From Pseudomonas ovata (GTDB lineage: Bacteria; Pseudomonadota; Gammaproteobacteria; Pseudomonadales; Pseudomonadaceae): a stretch of 64,000 bases of DNA. Shown one piece after another: positions 17,615 to 26,736 of the stretch (positions are counted from its first letter, which is position 1; the number at the start of each line of letters is the position of its first letter). The DNA lies in assembly GCF_003131185.1 (NCBI RefSeq), contig NZ_QFFU01000004.1, positions 248,001 through 312,000 of the forward strand, given 5' to 3'. Both the position numbers and the translations under genes were made by a program. The notes below the pieces were generated by a model. The model was not told where the DNA came from, made no database searches, and was given only the letters and a program-made list of their open reading frames with translations.

Positions 17615-17883
17615 TTCAGGACGCTTCGCGCAGCGCTTCACAATGGCTGGCAAGGCCGGGTTCAGTTGACGGAGCAGCGCCGGGTGCATGCTTTCAATGA
17701 TGTAGACGTCGGCAATTGAACCGTCGGGCTCAACCGTCAGCCTGGCTCGCACCTTGCCGGCATAGTGGCCTCGATCAATTGTGCCGGATACACCGGCGCC
17801 GGCGCCTCGACCGGCACCCGCCACCCTTGGGCCGACGCCGCCGAATACGGCAACAGACACAGGATCAGCACCCACCATTTCAT
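17612..17883 (-). pseudogene. TonB C-terminal-domain protein, frameshifted and truncated
   Basis: Two frames together encode a small exported TonB-like protein. The first frame gives a signal peptide and start (MKWWVLILCLLPYSAASAQG, then WRVPVEAPAPVYPAQLIEA). Near 17768 the reading must shift by one to continue HYAGKVRARLTVEPDGSIADVY and IIESMHPALLRQLNPAL, the TonB C-terminal fold. The first frame alone stops soon after the shift. The 3' end is also lost: the final TGA lies inside a lone MITE end, and the usual closing W-x-F-x-P segment is missing. Confidence 0.75.
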
Positions 17884-18042
17884 TTCCGCTTCTCGCACAG
17901 ACGCGCCGCTATGGCGCCATGACCGTCATGCTAGGCGGGATGGGCGTTGTTTATAAGTTCATGACTTCCGAGGACGCTGTAGGAGAACTCTGAAATACCT
18001 TGTATAGCTTTTAAAAAGCGGACACCCATCACAGAACTCAAC

Positions 18043-18708
18043 TCAACCCAGTGACCCACAACGCCTGAGCCGTGCTTCCAGCACCCGGTCCGGCATCGCG
18101 TGGCTGCGCAGGGCCTGGGCGGTCTGGTGCACATAGTCACGGGTGGTGCCATAGCGCCCGGTGGCGGTGGCCAGCACCTGGGTCAGCACGCTGTCGGGCA
18201 GATTGCCGGCATAGCTGGGCAAGTGACGCTCCAGCACAAAGCCCAGCGCCTGGACCTTGCGACCGTCGCCCAGCCGGCAACTGAGCCAGTGCGGGCGATA
18301 CGAGGGGTACGGCATTTCGCGCTGCCACAGGGCCAGCAGTGATTCTTCGAGGCATTCCTCGCTCAGCCGATAGGCGAAGCCGGTGCATGAGCCGCCACGG
18401 TCCAGGCCGAACACCAGGCCCGGAATGTCGGGCGTGCCGCGGTGTTCGTGGGACCACAGGTACAGGCCGCGATGGTAACCGTGCACCCGGGCGCGCTGGC
18501 GCTCCACGGCGGGGCATTCGGGCCGCCAGATGAGCGAGCCGTAGGCGAACAGCCAGACCGGGCCGCCCTCATGGTCTTGCAGGGTGGCGTGCATCGACGC
18601 CAGCAGTTGTTCGTGGGTCAGTTGCGGACCCAGGTCGATGGTCGGTGGGTAAGCCAGCCCCAGGCCGTCGTGGACGGCGGCGGCCAGCTCATTGATTGGA
18701 TTAGCCAT
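18043..18708 (-). CDS. glutathione-specific gamma-glutamylcyclotransferase (ChaC family)
   Basis: A 221-residue cytosolic enzyme expected to cleave glutathione to 5-oxoproline and Cys-Gly. The substrate-binding loop VWLFAYGSLIWRP (about 51-63), the RVHGYHRGLYLWSHEHRGT block and GLVFGLDRGGSCTGFAYRL are typical of ChaC. The start follows GGGGAGG. It stands alone, between the TonB-like pseudogene and a 245-base gap. Confidence 0.92.
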   Translation of the reverse strand: MANPINELAAAVHDGLGLAYPPTIDLGPQLTHEQLLASMHATLQDHEGGPVWLFAYGSLIWRPECPAVERQRARVHGYHRGLYLWSHEHRGTPDIPGLVFGLDRGGSCTGFAYRLSEECLEESLLALWQREMPYPSYRPHWLSCRLGDGRKVQALGFVLERHLPSYAGNLPDSVLTQVLATATGRYGTTRDYVHQTAQALRSHAMPDRVLEARLRRCGSLG

Positions 18709-18823
18709 TTGCCTCCCCTGGCAGGGTGACTGCCAGTCATGGCCGGACGGCCTGCCAGAGACGGGCAGCGTCCGAAGCCGTGGTGTTTCGATGCTGCAAG
18801 GAACCGATCGCGATTAAAAGGGC

Positions 18824-18845
18824 GTTCGATGAACCCTTATCGAAC
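18824..18845. promoter_or_regulatory. inverted repeat in the gap before the ChaC gene
   Basis: Arms GTTCGAT and ATCGAAC with an eight-base spacer, in the 245-base space between the ferredoxin-reductase gene and the ChaC gene. This is the size of a dimeric repressor site. No regulator is assigned. Nothing else was recognised in this gap. Confidence 0.35.
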
Positions 18846-18953
18846 AAGACCCAATACTGGCATGAAGCAATTTCCAATCCAACCGCAACGGCGTTCAGAT
18901 CGGCGGGCTATAAGACCGTTTGCCGCTAAGCGGCTGTGTAAACGTCATAAGCC

Positions 18954-19919
18954 TCAGCGCGGGGCGTAGGCGAACACATCGGCCCGCATGCGATGGGCGT
19001 CCATGCCGGCCTCGACCAGAGCGTCGAGGGTGGCATAGATCATCGCCGGCGAGCCGCTGGCGTAGACATGCACACCGGACAGGTCCGCAATGTCTTCGCG
19101 TACGGCCTCATGCAGCAGGCCGCAGCGCCCTTCCCAGGCACAGAGGTCGCTGACCACCTTGTGCAGGTACAGGTTGGGCAATTGCTGCCATTGATCCCAG
19201 TGGTCGATGGCGTAGAAATCTTCCGGGCGACGCACGCCCCAGTACAGGTGCACCGGATGCCTGAAGCCTTCGGCGCGGCAGTGTTCGATCAGGCTGTGCA
19301 TCTGCGCCATGCCGGTGCCGGCGGCGATCAGCACCAGCGGACCGTCGGGCAGCTCGGCCAGGTGGGTGTCGCCAAACGGCAGCTCGACCCGCGCCAGGCC
19401 GTCGCGCTGCAGTTGCGCCAGCAAGGCCTGGGCGCCGGCTTCACGCACCAGCACATGCAACTCCAGGTCACGGCCCCGGTGCGGGGCGCTGGCCAGCGAG
19501 AACGCTGACTTATCGCCGCTCTCGCGCTCGATCATCAGGTATTGCCCGGCATGGTAGCGCGGCGGCTTGCCGGCCGGCGCACGCAGGCCGATGCGCCAGA
19601 CATCGCCGCCGACCGCTGTGCACTCGCTGACCTGGCAGGCCAGCGTGCGCACCGGCAGTTCGCCCAGGGCCAGCACGCCGTCCCACAGCAGCACACAGTC
19701 CTCCAGTGGCTCGGCCAGGCAGGTGTAGACCTCGCCATGGTCATGCGCCTGCCCGGCCTGCATCACCCGGCCTTCGACCAGCAGGGCGGCGCAGACATGG
19801 CAGTTGCCGTTGCGGCAGCTGCTGGGGCATTCATGGCCCAGACGCTGCGCCGCGGCCAGGATGGCCTCGCCGGGCAAGGTTTCCAGCACCGCGCCGGAGG
19901 GCTGCAAGGTTACGCGCAT
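18954..19919 (-). CDS. 2Fe-2S ferredoxin-flavin reductase (CDP-6-deoxy-delta-3,4-glucoseen reductase-like)
   Basis: A 321-residue two-part redox protein. The N-terminal plant-type ferredoxin domain has ligands C35, C40, C43 and C67; the FAD domain shows RYHAGQYLMIE, and the NAD domain shows LVLIAAGTGMAQMHSLIEH. Databases often call it AscD-like, but no deoxysugar genes are here. Its ATG overlaps the ubiD stop by one base, so they are coupled. In E. coli ubiD is followed by fre, a flavin reductase related to the C-terminal part, so a role in supplying reduced flavin is plausible. Confidence 0.88.
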   Translation of the reverse strand: MRVTLQPSGAVLETLPGEAILAAAQRLGHECPSSCRNGNCHVCAALLVEGRVMQAGQAHDHGEVYTCLAEPLEDCVLLWDGVLALGELPVRTLACQVSECTAVGGDVWRIGLRAPAGKPPRYHAGQYLMIERESGDKSAFSLASAPHRGRDLELHVLVREAGAQALLAQLQRDGLARVELPFGDTHLAELPDGPLVLIAAGTGMAQMHSLIEHCRAEGFRHPVHLYWGVRRPEDFYAIDHWDQWQQLPNLYLHKVVSDLCAWEGRCGLLHEAVREDIADLSGVHVYASGSPAMIYATLDALVEAGMDAHRMRADVFAYAPR

Positions 19920-21385
19920 CAATTGATTCCCAGCTGGTTCCAGATCTCGTCGACACGACGTGTGGTGGCTTCGTCCTTGACGATTGCACGCCCCCATTCC
20001 CGCGTGGTTTCACCGGGCCACTTGTGCGTGGCGTCCAGGCCCATCTTGGAGCCAAGGCCAGACACGGGAGAGGCGAAGTCGAGGTAGTCGATGGGGGTGT
20101 TCTCGATCATCACCGTATCGCGCTTGGGGTCCATGCGCGTGGTAATGGCCCAGATCACGTCGTTCCAGTCGCGTGCATTGATATCGTCGTCGGTCACGAT
20201 AACGAACTTGGTGTACATGAACTGTCGCAGGAACGACCACACCCCCAGCATTACGCGCTTGGCATGGCCTGGGTACTGCTTCTTGATGGTCACCACCGCC
20301 ATGCGGTACGAGCAGCCTTCGGGCGGCAGGTAGAAATCGACGATTTCCGGGAACTGCTTCTGCAGGATGGGCACGAACACTTCGTTGAGCGCCACGCCCA
20401 GGATCGCCGGCTCATCCGGTGGACGGCCGGTGTAGGTGCTGTGGTAGATCGGCTTTACGCGATGGGTGATGCGCTCGACCGTGAACACCGGGAAGCTGTC
20501 GACTTCGTTGTAGTAGCCGGTGTGGTCGCCGTACGGGCCTTCATCGGCCATTTCGCCGGGGTGAATGACCCCTTCGAGGACGATTTCGGCACTGGCCGGC
20601 ACTTGCAGGTCGTTGCCACGGCATTTGATCAGCTCGGTGCGGCTGTCGCGCAGCAGGCCAGCGAAGGCGTATTCCGAAAGGCTGTCGGGCACGGGCGTGA
20701 CCGCACCGAGAATGGTCGCCGGGTCCGCGCCCAGGGCCACGGCCACCGGAAACGGCTGGCCAGGGTGTTTGGCGCACCATTCCTTGAAGTCCAGCGCGCC
20801 ACCGCGGTGGCTGAGCCAGCGCATGATGACCTTGTTGCGGCCGATCACCTGCTGGCGATAGATGCCCAGGTTCTGGCGCTCCTTGTTAGGACCGCGAGTG
20901 ACGGTCAGGCCCCAGGTGATCAGCGGCGCGACATCGCCCGGCCAGCAGGTCTGTACCGGCAGCAGGCCCAGGTCGACGTCGTCGCCCTCGATGACCACTT
21001 CCTGGCACGGCGCGTCCTTGACCACCTTGGGCGCCATGGCGATGACTTTCTTGAAGATCGGCAGCTTCGACCAGGCGTCCTTGAGGCCCTTGGGCGGCTC
21101 GGGCTCCTTGAGAAAGGCCAGCAGCTTGCCGATTTCACGCAACTCGGCGGTGGTTTCGGCGCCCATGCCCATGGCCACCCGCTCAGGCGTGCCGAACAGG
21201 TTGCCCAGCACCGGGATGTCGAAGCCGACCGGCTTTTCGAACAACAGGGCCGGGCCCTTGGCCCGCAGGGTGCGGTCACAGATCTCGGTCATTTCCAGGA
21301 CAGGGGAAATGGGCATCTGGATGCGTTTCAATTCTCCGCGCTGCTCAAGCTGCTGCACGAAATCCCTAAGATCCTTGAATTTCAT
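19919..21385 (-). CDS. ubiD: 4-hydroxy-3-polyprenylbenzoate decarboxylase
   Basis: A 488-residue prenylated-FMN-dependent decarboxylase of ubiquinone synthesis. It starts [20 protein letters not shown] and shows the catalytic region [17 protein letters not shown] with its conserved acidic residues. The ATG at 21385 is used; a long in-frame upstream extension runs through a REP element and is an artefact. It is downstream of rho but separated by rho's terminator and a REPIN, and it is coupled to the reductase gene that follows. Confidence 0.96.
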   Translation of the reverse strand: MKFKDLRDFVQQLEQRGELKRIQMPISPVLEMTEICDRTLRAKGPALLFEKPVGFDIPVLGNLFGTPERVAMGMGAETTAELREIGKLLAFLKEPEPPKGLKDAWSKLPIFKKVIAMAPKVVKDAPCQEVVIEGDDVDLGLLPVQTCWPGDVAPLITWGLTVTRGPNKERQNLGIYRQQVIGRNKVIMRWLSHRGGALDFKEWCAKHPGQPFPVAVALGADPATILGAVTPVPDSLSEYAFAGLLRDSRTELIKCRGNDLQVPASAEIVLEGVIHPGEMADEGPYGDHTGYYNEVDSFPVFTVERITHRVKPIYHSTYTGRPPDEPAILGVALNEVFVPILQKQFPEIVDFYLPPEGCSYRMAVVTIKKQYPGHAKRVMLGVWSFLRQFMYTKFVIVTDDDINARDWNDVIWAITTRMDPKRDTVMIENTPIDYLDFASPVSGLGSKMGLDATHKWPGETTREWGRAIVKDEATTRRVDEIWNQLGIN

Positions 21386-21505
21386 TGACCCGGCCACTTT
21401 CTGAAATAGGTGCACATCGTACCTGCTCCAATGCCTGGCTTGCGAATGCGGGTAAAAAAATGGCCCGCAGGAGCCTGGCTGCCGCCTTGGAACACCGCAG
21501 ACCCG

Positions 21506-21638
21506 TAGGAGCGCGCTTGCCCGCGACCGAGTGCGCAGCGCTCGCAAAAATCTCGAAAACGCCACAATTTTACGACGGCTACGCAGCCGGTCGCGGTGGT
21601 CCGGCATTCCGGCAGAGCGCGCTCCTACCGGGGGGGGG
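21506..21638. repeat. REPIN class I, copy 3
   Basis: Inverted arms GTAGGAGCGCGCTTGCC and GCGCGCTCCTACC with a short AT-rich centre. The arm toward rho carries the extra GGTGGTCCGGCATTCCGG block. Its polarity relative to the upstream gene is opposite to the other six copies. The rho side has an AT-rich flank (GAATTTGATATTCAATAAAA) related to the flank of copies 4-6. Confidence 0.85.
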
Positions 21639-21654
21639 AATTTGATATTCAATA

Positions 21655-21684
21655 AAAAATGGCGCCCCGAAGGGCGCCATTTTC
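21655..21684 (-). terminator. Rho-independent terminator of rho
   Basis: On the minus strand AATGGCGCCC-TTCG-GGGCGCCATT is a ten-base-pair stem closed by a stable UUCG loop and followed by TTTTT. It lies just after the rho stop. It is a strong intrinsic terminator. Confidence 0.93.
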
Positions 21685-21699
21685 ATGAGCGGCTGCCTG

Positions 21700-22959
21700 T
21701 CACTTGCGTTTCATGGACAGGAAGAACTCATCGTTGGTCTTGGTCGTCTTGAGCTTGTCGATCAGAAACTCGATCGCGGCGACTTCGTCCATGGGGTGCA
21801 GCAGCTTGCGCAGGATCCACATGCGCTGCAGCTCGTCGTCGGCGGTCAGCAACTCTTCGCGGCGGGTGCCGGAACGGTTGATGTTGATGGCCGGGAAGAC
21901 GCGCTTTTCGGCGATCTTGCGGTCCAGGGGCAGCTCCATGTTGCCGGTACCCTTGAACTCTTCGTAGATCACTTCATCCATCTTCGAGCCGGTCTCGATC
22001 AACGCGGTGGCGATGATGGTCAGCGAGCCGCCTTCTTCGATGTTACGCGCCGCACCGAAGAAACGCTTTGGCTTCTCCAGGGCATGGGCGTCGACACCAC
22101 CGGTCAGCACCTTGCCGGAGCTCGGGATCACGGTGTTGTAGGCGCGCGCCAGACGGGTAATGGAGTCGAGCAGGATGACCACGTCCTTCTTGTGCTCGAC
22201 CAGGCGCTTGGCCTTCTCGATGACCATCTCGGCCACCTGGACGTGACGGGTCGGCGGCTCGTCGAAAGTCGAGGCAACCACTTCGCCGCGCACGGTGCGC
22301 TGCATTTCGGTTACTTCTTCAGGACGTTCGTCGATCAACAGGACGATCAGGTGCACTTCAGGGTTGTTACGCGTGATGTTCGACGCGATGTTCTGCAGCA
22401 TGATGGTCTTGCCGGCCTTGGGCGGCGCAACGATCAGGCCACGCTGGCCCTTGCCGATCGGCGCACACAGGTCGATCACCCGACCGGTCAGGTCTTCGGT
22501 GGAGCCGTTGCCGGCTTCCATCTTCATGCGGATGGTCGGGAACAGGGGCGTCAGGTTCTCGAACAGGATCTTGTTCTTGGCGTTCTCGGGACGGTCGTAG
22601 TTGATCGTGTCGACCTTGAGCAGCGCGAAGTAACGCTCGCCTTCTTTGGGCGGGCGGATCTTGCCAACGATGGTGTCGCCGGTGCGCAGGTTGAAGCGAC
22701 GGATCTGGCTGGGCGAGACGTAGATGTCATCAGGGCCGGCCAGATAGGACGCGTCCGCGGAACGCAGGAAACCGAAGCCGTCCTGGAGAATCTCCAGCAC
22801 GCCATCACCAGAAATTTCCTCACCGCTTTTCGCGTGCTTCTTGAGCAGGGAGAAAATCACATCCTGCTTGCGCGAACGGGCCATATTTTCTATGCCCATC
22901 TGTTCGGCCATTTCGAGCAGATCGGTAATCGGCTTTTGCTTGAGTTCAGTCAGGTTCAT
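21700..22959 (-). CDS. rho: transcription termination factor Rho
   Basis: A 419-residue RNA-dependent ATPase, full family length. The N-terminal RNA-binding fold includes [20 protein letters not shown]; the motor has Walker [12 protein letters not shown], Walker [15 protein letters not shown] and the R-loop region [20 protein letters not shown]. It terminates transcripts at C-rich rut sites. An AT-rich hairpin lies in its leader, and rho genes are known to autoregulate through the leader, so the region may take part in this. Confidence 0.98.
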   Translation of the reverse strand: MNLTELKQKPITDLLEMAEQMGIENMARSRKQDVIFSLLKKHAKSGEEISGDGVLEILQDGFGFLRSADASYLAGPDDIYVSPSQIRRFNLRTGDTIVGKIRPPKEGERYFALLKVDTINYDRPENAKNKILFENLTPLFPTIRMKMEAGNGSTEDLTGRVIDLCAPIGKGQRGLIVAPPKAGKTIMLQNIASNITRNNPEVHLIVLLIDERPEEVTEMQRTVRGEVVASTFDEPPTRHVQVAEMVIEKAKRLVEHKKDVVILLDSITRLARAYNTVIPSSGKVLTGGVDAHALEKPKRFFGAARNIEEGGSLTIIATALIETGSKMDEVIYEEFKGTGNMELPLDRKIAEKRVFPAININRSGTRREELLTADDELQRMWILRKLLHPMDEVAAIEFLIDKLKTTKTNDEFFLSMKRK

Positions 22960-22990
22960 ATGGGAATGAAGTAATCGTATATGAGGGGAA

Positions 22991-23009
22991 ATTAAGCATT
23001 TTGCTTAAT
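22991..23009 (-). promoter_or_regulatory. leader hairpin upstream of rho
   Basis: A perfect eight-base inverted repeat (ATTAAGCA / TGCTTAAT, loop TTT) lies 32 bases upstream of the rho start codon, within the expected mRNA leader. No U-run follows on the rho strand, so it is not a simple terminator. A regulatory role is only inferred. Confidence 0.45.
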
Positions 23010-23152
23010 GAGACCGCGCCGCAGAGATGGCGAAAGGATCGCGTACTGAATCGAAAGGAGAGCGTCGGCGACGGCTTGCAGGGGGCTACGGAAGACACCA
23101 TAGCGGGGCCGAATGTAACACCTGGATTTGCAGGCGTCTAGTGCGAGGCTTG

Positions 23153-23180
23153 AAAAAAACCCCGCGATTCGCGGGGTCTT
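23153..23180 (-). terminator. Rho-independent terminator of trxA
   Basis: On the minus strand ACCCCGCG-AAT-CGCGGGGT is followed by a run of T, about 17 bases after the trxA stop. It separates trxA from rho. Confidence 0.93.
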
Positions 23181-23196
23181 GGCAAGCCTGTAAAGC

Positions 23197-23526
23197 TTAG
23201 ATGTTCGCGTCCAGAAAGGCCGCCAGTTGCGACTTGGACAAGGCGCCCACCTTGGTGGCGGCAACATCGCCGTTCTTGAACAGCATCAGGGTCGGAATGC
23301 CACGCACGCCGTGCTTGGCCGGGGTTTCCTGGTTTTCGTCGATGTTCAGCTTGGCAACGGTCAGCTTGCCTTCATAGGTGCCGGCAATTTCGTCCAGCAC
23401 CGGGGCGATCATCTTGCACGGGCCACACCACTCGGCCCAGTAGTCAACCAGTACAGGGCCTTCTGCCTTGAGGACATCGGTTTCAAAGCTGGCGTCGGTG
23501 ACGTGTTTGATCAGGTCGCTACTCAT
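23197..23526 (-). CDS. trxA: thioredoxin 1
   Basis: A 109-residue thioredoxin with the redox centre WCGPCK (C34, C37), the cis-proline motif RGIPTLMLF and the usual length. It reduces cytoplasmic disulfides and donates electrons to ribonucleotide reductase and others. It lies upstream of rho, the standard order, and has its own intrinsic terminator. Confidence 0.98.
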   Translation of the reverse strand: MSSDLIKHVTDASFETDVLKAEGPVLVDYWAEWCGPCKMIAPVLDEIAGTYEGKLTVAKLNIDENQETPAKHGVRGIPTLMLFKNGDVAATKVGALSKSQLAAFLDANI

Positions 23527-23649
23527 GGAATTCTCCGAATCGGTAGGCTAAAAAACGTGACCCATCATAGCGGGCCTGCCGGCATTCAGGAAGTCAGGGT
23601 TGATTGACTCTGTCTATGAGGGTGCATGAGGCGGGTTATAGCGCATTCC

Positions 23650-24354
23650 TCAGGTGGCCGGCGAGACAAATACGATGCCGGTGCGCAAGGCCGCGCCGCG
23701 AATATGCTCCTGCATGGCGCGCTGGGCCGGGCCGCTGGCATGGCGTGCCAGCGAGCGCAGGATCTTGCGGTGTTCCTGCCAGGTTTCCATGGCCCGTGAA
23801 GCCCGGATGAATGGCATTTTCTGGCTTTCCAGAAAGATATCGGCCCCGGAGGTCATGATGCCCAGGATCGCCTGATTGCCACTGGCCACCAGAATCAACC
23901 GATGAAACTCGAAGTCCAGCCGGGCAGCGGCTTCGAAGTCACCGCTGCGCAACTCCAGGCGCATGGCCTCGACGTTGTCTTCCAGCACATCACGCTCGTC
24001 GGCGGTCAGCGTCACGGCCGCCAGGCCTGCCGCAAAGCCTTCCAGGGCATAACGCAGCTGGAACGTATCGGCCGGCGAGGCCTGGGCGCCCTGCGGCCAG
24101 GAAAATCCCGGGCTGCGCGATTGTGGTTCATGCAGCGACTGCACAAACACACCCTTGCCCGGCTGTACGCTGACCAGGCCCATGGCGCTGAGCGAAGACA
24201 GCGCTTCGCGCAGCGAAGCGCGGCTGACGCCCAGTAACACCGCCAGGTCGCGCTGCGAGGGCAGGCTGTCGCCAGGCTGGTAGCCCTGCTCGACAATCAG
24301 TTTGCGGATGGCCCTGAGGGCCGATTCGGGTACGGCAAGGGAGGGGGTGAGCAT
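23650..24354 (-). CDS. GntR-family regulator with FCD domain
   Basis: A 234-residue regulator with a winged helix (about 10-70: LPSQRDLAVLLGVSRASLRE) and an all-helical FCD ligand domain (about 90-230, ARLDFEFHRLILVASGN). An adjacent GTG at 24357 is an alternative start. It is divergent from the amino-acid ABC transporter operon, so it most likely controls it, probably by repression relieved by an organic or amino acid. The 250-base space between them holds TGGTC-type sequences of the kind bound by FCD regulators. Confidence 0.9.
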   Translation of the reverse strand: MLTPSLAVPESALRAIRKLIVEQGYQPGDSLPSQRDLAVLLGVSRASLREALSSLSAMGLVSVQPGKGVFVQSLHEPQSRSPGFSWPQGAQASPADTFQLRYALEGFAAGLAAVTLTADERDVLEDNVEAMRLELRSGDFEAAARLDFEFHRLILVASGNQAILGIMTSGADIFLESQKMPFIRASRAMETWQEHRKILRSLARHASGPAQRAMQEHIRGAALRTGIVFVSPAT

Positions 24355-24545
24355 CACTGTTCAGGCCAGTCGGTCCGGTAAAAACCCCTTTTATCCTTAT
24401 CAGCGTCATCGGGCAAGCGACGCCCAGTGCTGGGGCGACAAGGCCTGGCGGCGCTCCAGGATTGGGCGCAGCCCTGAGCAACTGTTCAGACCAGTAAGAC
24501 CAAATCAGCGCTGAAAGCCTTGATTTACCGTTGCCGGCAAAGGTA

Positions 24546-24561
24546 TGGCATGGCCTGTGCA
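24546..24561 (+). promoter_or_regulatory. possible sigma-54 promoter of the amino-acid ABC operon
   Basis: TGGCATGGCCTGTGCA has GG and GC doublets exactly 12 bases apart, as in -24/-12 promoters, 44 bases before the start codon. The -12 element is GTGCA rather than TTGCA. Several amino-acid ABC operons of pseudomonads use sigma-54. No enhancer-binding protein gene is adjacent. Confidence 0.4.
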
Positions 24562-24604
24562 CTGGTGCTTGTGCCCACCTTATCGCGCCATCCGGAGATG
24601 CCTC

Positions 24605-25390
24605 ATGACCAAGCGTTACAGTGCTCTGCTCGCGGCTTTGTTTACCAGTCTGGCCCTCAGCCAGGCACCGGCCCACGCCAATGGCCTGGACGACATCACG
24701 ACACGCGGCACCCTGAAGGTGGCAGTGCCCCAGGACTTCCCGCCCTTCGGCTCGGTCGGCCCGGACATGAAACCGCGCGGCCTGGACATCGACACGGCCA
24801 AGCTGCTGGCCGACCAGTTGAAGGTCAAGCTGGAGCTGACCCCGGTCAACAGCACCAACCGCATCCCGTACCTGACCACCGGCAAGGTCGACCTGGTCAT
24901 TTCCAGCCTGGGCAAGAACCCCGACCGCGAAAAGGTCATCGACTTCTCGCGCGCCTATGCGCCGTTCTACCTGGCTGTATTCGGCCCGCCTGACGCACCG
25001 ATCAAGGACATGGCCGACCTCAACGGCAAGACCATCAGCGTGACCCGTGGCGCCATCGAGGACATCGAGCTCAGCGCCGTCGCGCCACAGGGCGCGACCA
25101 TCAAGCGTTTCGAAGACAACAACTCGACCATCGCCGCCTACCTGGCCGGGCAGACCGACCTGATTGCCAGCGGCAACGTGGTCATGGTCGCCATCAGCGA
25201 GCGCAACCCCAAGCGCGTTCCGGCCCTGAAAGTGAAGCTCAAGGACTCGCCGGTCTATGTCGGTGTGAACAAGGGCCAGCCCGAACTGCTGGGCAAGGTT
25301 AATGAGATCCTCAATGCCGCCAAGGCCGACGGCACGCTGGAAAAAGCCTCGACCACATGGCTCAAGCAACCGCTGCCGGCTGACCTCTGA
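24605..25390 (+). CDS. polar amino-acid ABC transporter substrate-binding protein
   Basis: A 261-residue periplasmic protein of the HisJ/GlnH family. The signal peptide is about 1-25 (LLAALFTSLALSQAPAHA). The mature start shows GTLKVAVPQDFPPFGSVG and later LTTGKVDLVISSLGKNPDRE, family hallmarks. The ATG at 24605 follows GGAG and starts the signal peptide. First gene of a four-gene operon (binding protein, two permeases, ATPase). The ligand cannot be fixed from sequence. Confidence 0.92.
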   Translation: MTKRYSALLAALFTSLALSQAPAHANGLDDITTRGTLKVAVPQDFPPFGSVGPDMKPRGLDIDTAKLLADQLKVKLELTPVNSTNRIPYLTTGKVDLVISSLGKNPDREKVIDFSRAYAPFYLAVFGPPDAPIKDMADLNGKTISVTRGAIEDIELSAVAPQGATIKRFEDNNSTIAAYLAGQTDLIASGNVVMVAISERNPKRVPALKVKLKDSPVYVGVNKGQPELLGKVNEILNAAKADGTLEKASTTWLKQPLPADL

Positions 25391-25420
25391 TCGCTTGAGT
25401 CGCACTGACGAGACCCGCTC

Positions 25421-26086
25421 ATGGCTTATGACTTCGACTTCACACCGGTGGTGCAAAACACCGACCTGTTGCTGCGCGGTGCGCTGTTCACGCTGGAGCT
25501 GACCGCCATCGGCACGTTGCTCGGGGTTGGCCTGGGCATCATCGGGGCGCTGGTCAGGGCGTGGAACATCAAACCGTTCTCGGCGATCTTCGGCGTCTAT
25601 GTCGAACTGATCCGCAACACGCCGTTTCTGGTGCAGCTGTTCTTCATCTTCTTCGGCCTGCCGTCGCTGGGGCTGCAGATCAGTGAATGGCAGGCGGCAA
25701 TCCTGGCCATGGTGATCAACCTGGGCGCCTATTCGACAGAAATCATCCGCGCCGGTATCCAGGCCATTCCCAAGGGCCAGCTTGAAGCGGCCGCCGCGCT
25801 GGCCATGACCCGCTTCGAGGCGTTTCGGCATGTGGTGCTGGTGCCGGCGCTGGGCAAGGTCTGGCCGGCGCTGAGCAGCCAGATCATCATTGTCATGCTG
25901 GGCTCGGCGGTGTGTTCGCAGATCGCCACCGAAGAGCTGAGTTTCTTCGCCAACTTCATCCAGTCACGCAACTTCCGCGCCTTTGAAACCTACATCGTCA
26001 CCACCCTGATCTACCTGTGCATGGCCCTGTTGATCCGGCAATTGCTGGCCTGGGTCGGACGACGCTACATCGCGAGGAACGGCTGA
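25421..26086 (+). CDS. amino-acid ABC transporter permease (first)
   Basis: A 221-residue inner-membrane protein of the HisM/GlnP type, with about five helices and the EAA-like loop GQLEAAAALAMTRFEAFRHV (about 125-145). VELIRNTPFLVQLFF is the typical family block. Its stop overlaps the start of the second permease by one base, so the two subunits of the heterodimeric channel are coupled. Confidence 0.93.
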   Translation: MAYDFDFTPVVQNTDLLLRGALFTLELTAIGTLLGVGLGIIGALVRAWNIKPFSAIFGVYVELIRNTPFLVQLFFIFFGLPSLGLQISEWQAAILAMVINLGAYSTEIIRAGIQAIPKGQLEAAAALAMTRFEAFRHVVLVPALGKVWPALSSQIIIVMLGSAVCSQIATEELSFFANFIQSRNFRAFETYIVTTLIYLCMALLIRQLLAWVGRRYIARNG

Positions 26087-26736
26087 TGGATTTCACGCTT
26101 TGGGACATCCTGCGCAACCTGCTGACCGGCCTGCAATGGACGCTGGCCCTGTCGCTGGTGGCGTTCATCGGCGGCGGGCTGGTCGGGCTGCTGGTGATGG
26201 GCATGCGCCTGTCGAGCAAGGCCGGCCCACGCTGGCTGGCGCACATCTATATAGAGCTGTTTCAGGGCACACCGCTGCTGATGCAGTTGTTCCTGGTGTT
26301 TTTCGGCGTCGCCTTGCTGGGCCTGGACATTTCGCCCTGGGCGGCGGCGGCCGTGGCGCTGACCCTGTTTACCAGTGCGTTCCTGGCCGAGATCTGGCGC
26401 GGTTGCGTCGAGTCGATCGGCAAGGGCCAGTGGGAAGCCTCGGCCAGCCTGGCCCTGAACCCGCTTGAGCAGATGCGCTACGTCATCCTGCCCCAGGCCT
26501 TGCGCATTGCCGTGGCGCCCACCGTGGGCTTCTCGGTGCAAGTGGTCAAGGGCACGGCGGTGACCTCGATCATCGGTTTCACCGAACTGACCAAGACCGG
26601 CAGCATGCTGGCCAACGCCACGTTCGAACCCTTCATGGTCTACGGGTTTGTGGCCCTGGGCTATTTCATCCTGTGCTATCCCCTGTCGCTTTGCGCGCGC
26701 CAGCTGGAAAGGAGGCTGCATGCCACCACTGCTTAG
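26086..26736 (+). CDS. amino-acid ABC transporter permease (second)
   Basis: A 216-residue partner of the first permease, with the same fold: IELFQGTPLLMQLFLVFFG and the loop GQWEASASLALNPLEQMRYV. The ATG at 26086 shares one base with the upstream TGA. Its 3' end overlaps the ATPase gene by 17 bases. Together the two permeases form the membrane channel. Confidence 0.93.
   Translation: MDFTLWDILRNLLTGLQWTLALSLVAFIGGGLVGLLVMGMRLSSKAGPRWLAHIYIELFQGTPLLMQLFLVFFGVALLGLDISPWAAAAVALTLFTSAFLAEIWRGCVESIGKGQWEASASLALNPLEQMRYVILPQALRIAVAPTVGFSVQVVKGTAVTSIIGFTELTKTGSMLANATFEPFMVYGFVALGYFILCYPLSLCARQLERRLHATTA

Noticed and set aside
17838-17856. GGCAACAGAC sequence resembling the inner part of the MITE end, which could have been the partner of the lone end at 17592
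   Set aside because: Only about 12 bases match, and they encode the signal peptide of the TonB-like gene (ILCLLPYS), so it is better explained as chance.
17612-17878. An intact 88-residue protein starting at GTG 17878
   Set aside because: The N-terminal 35 residues in that frame are Gly/Ala-rich and unlike any signal peptide, whereas the alternate frame gives a perfect signal peptide and TonB-like start; a frameshifted gene explains both.
18954-19919. Deoxysugar (ascarylose) biosynthesis gene
   Set aside because: No sugar nucleotide genes are present; coupling to ubiD points to redox or flavin supply.
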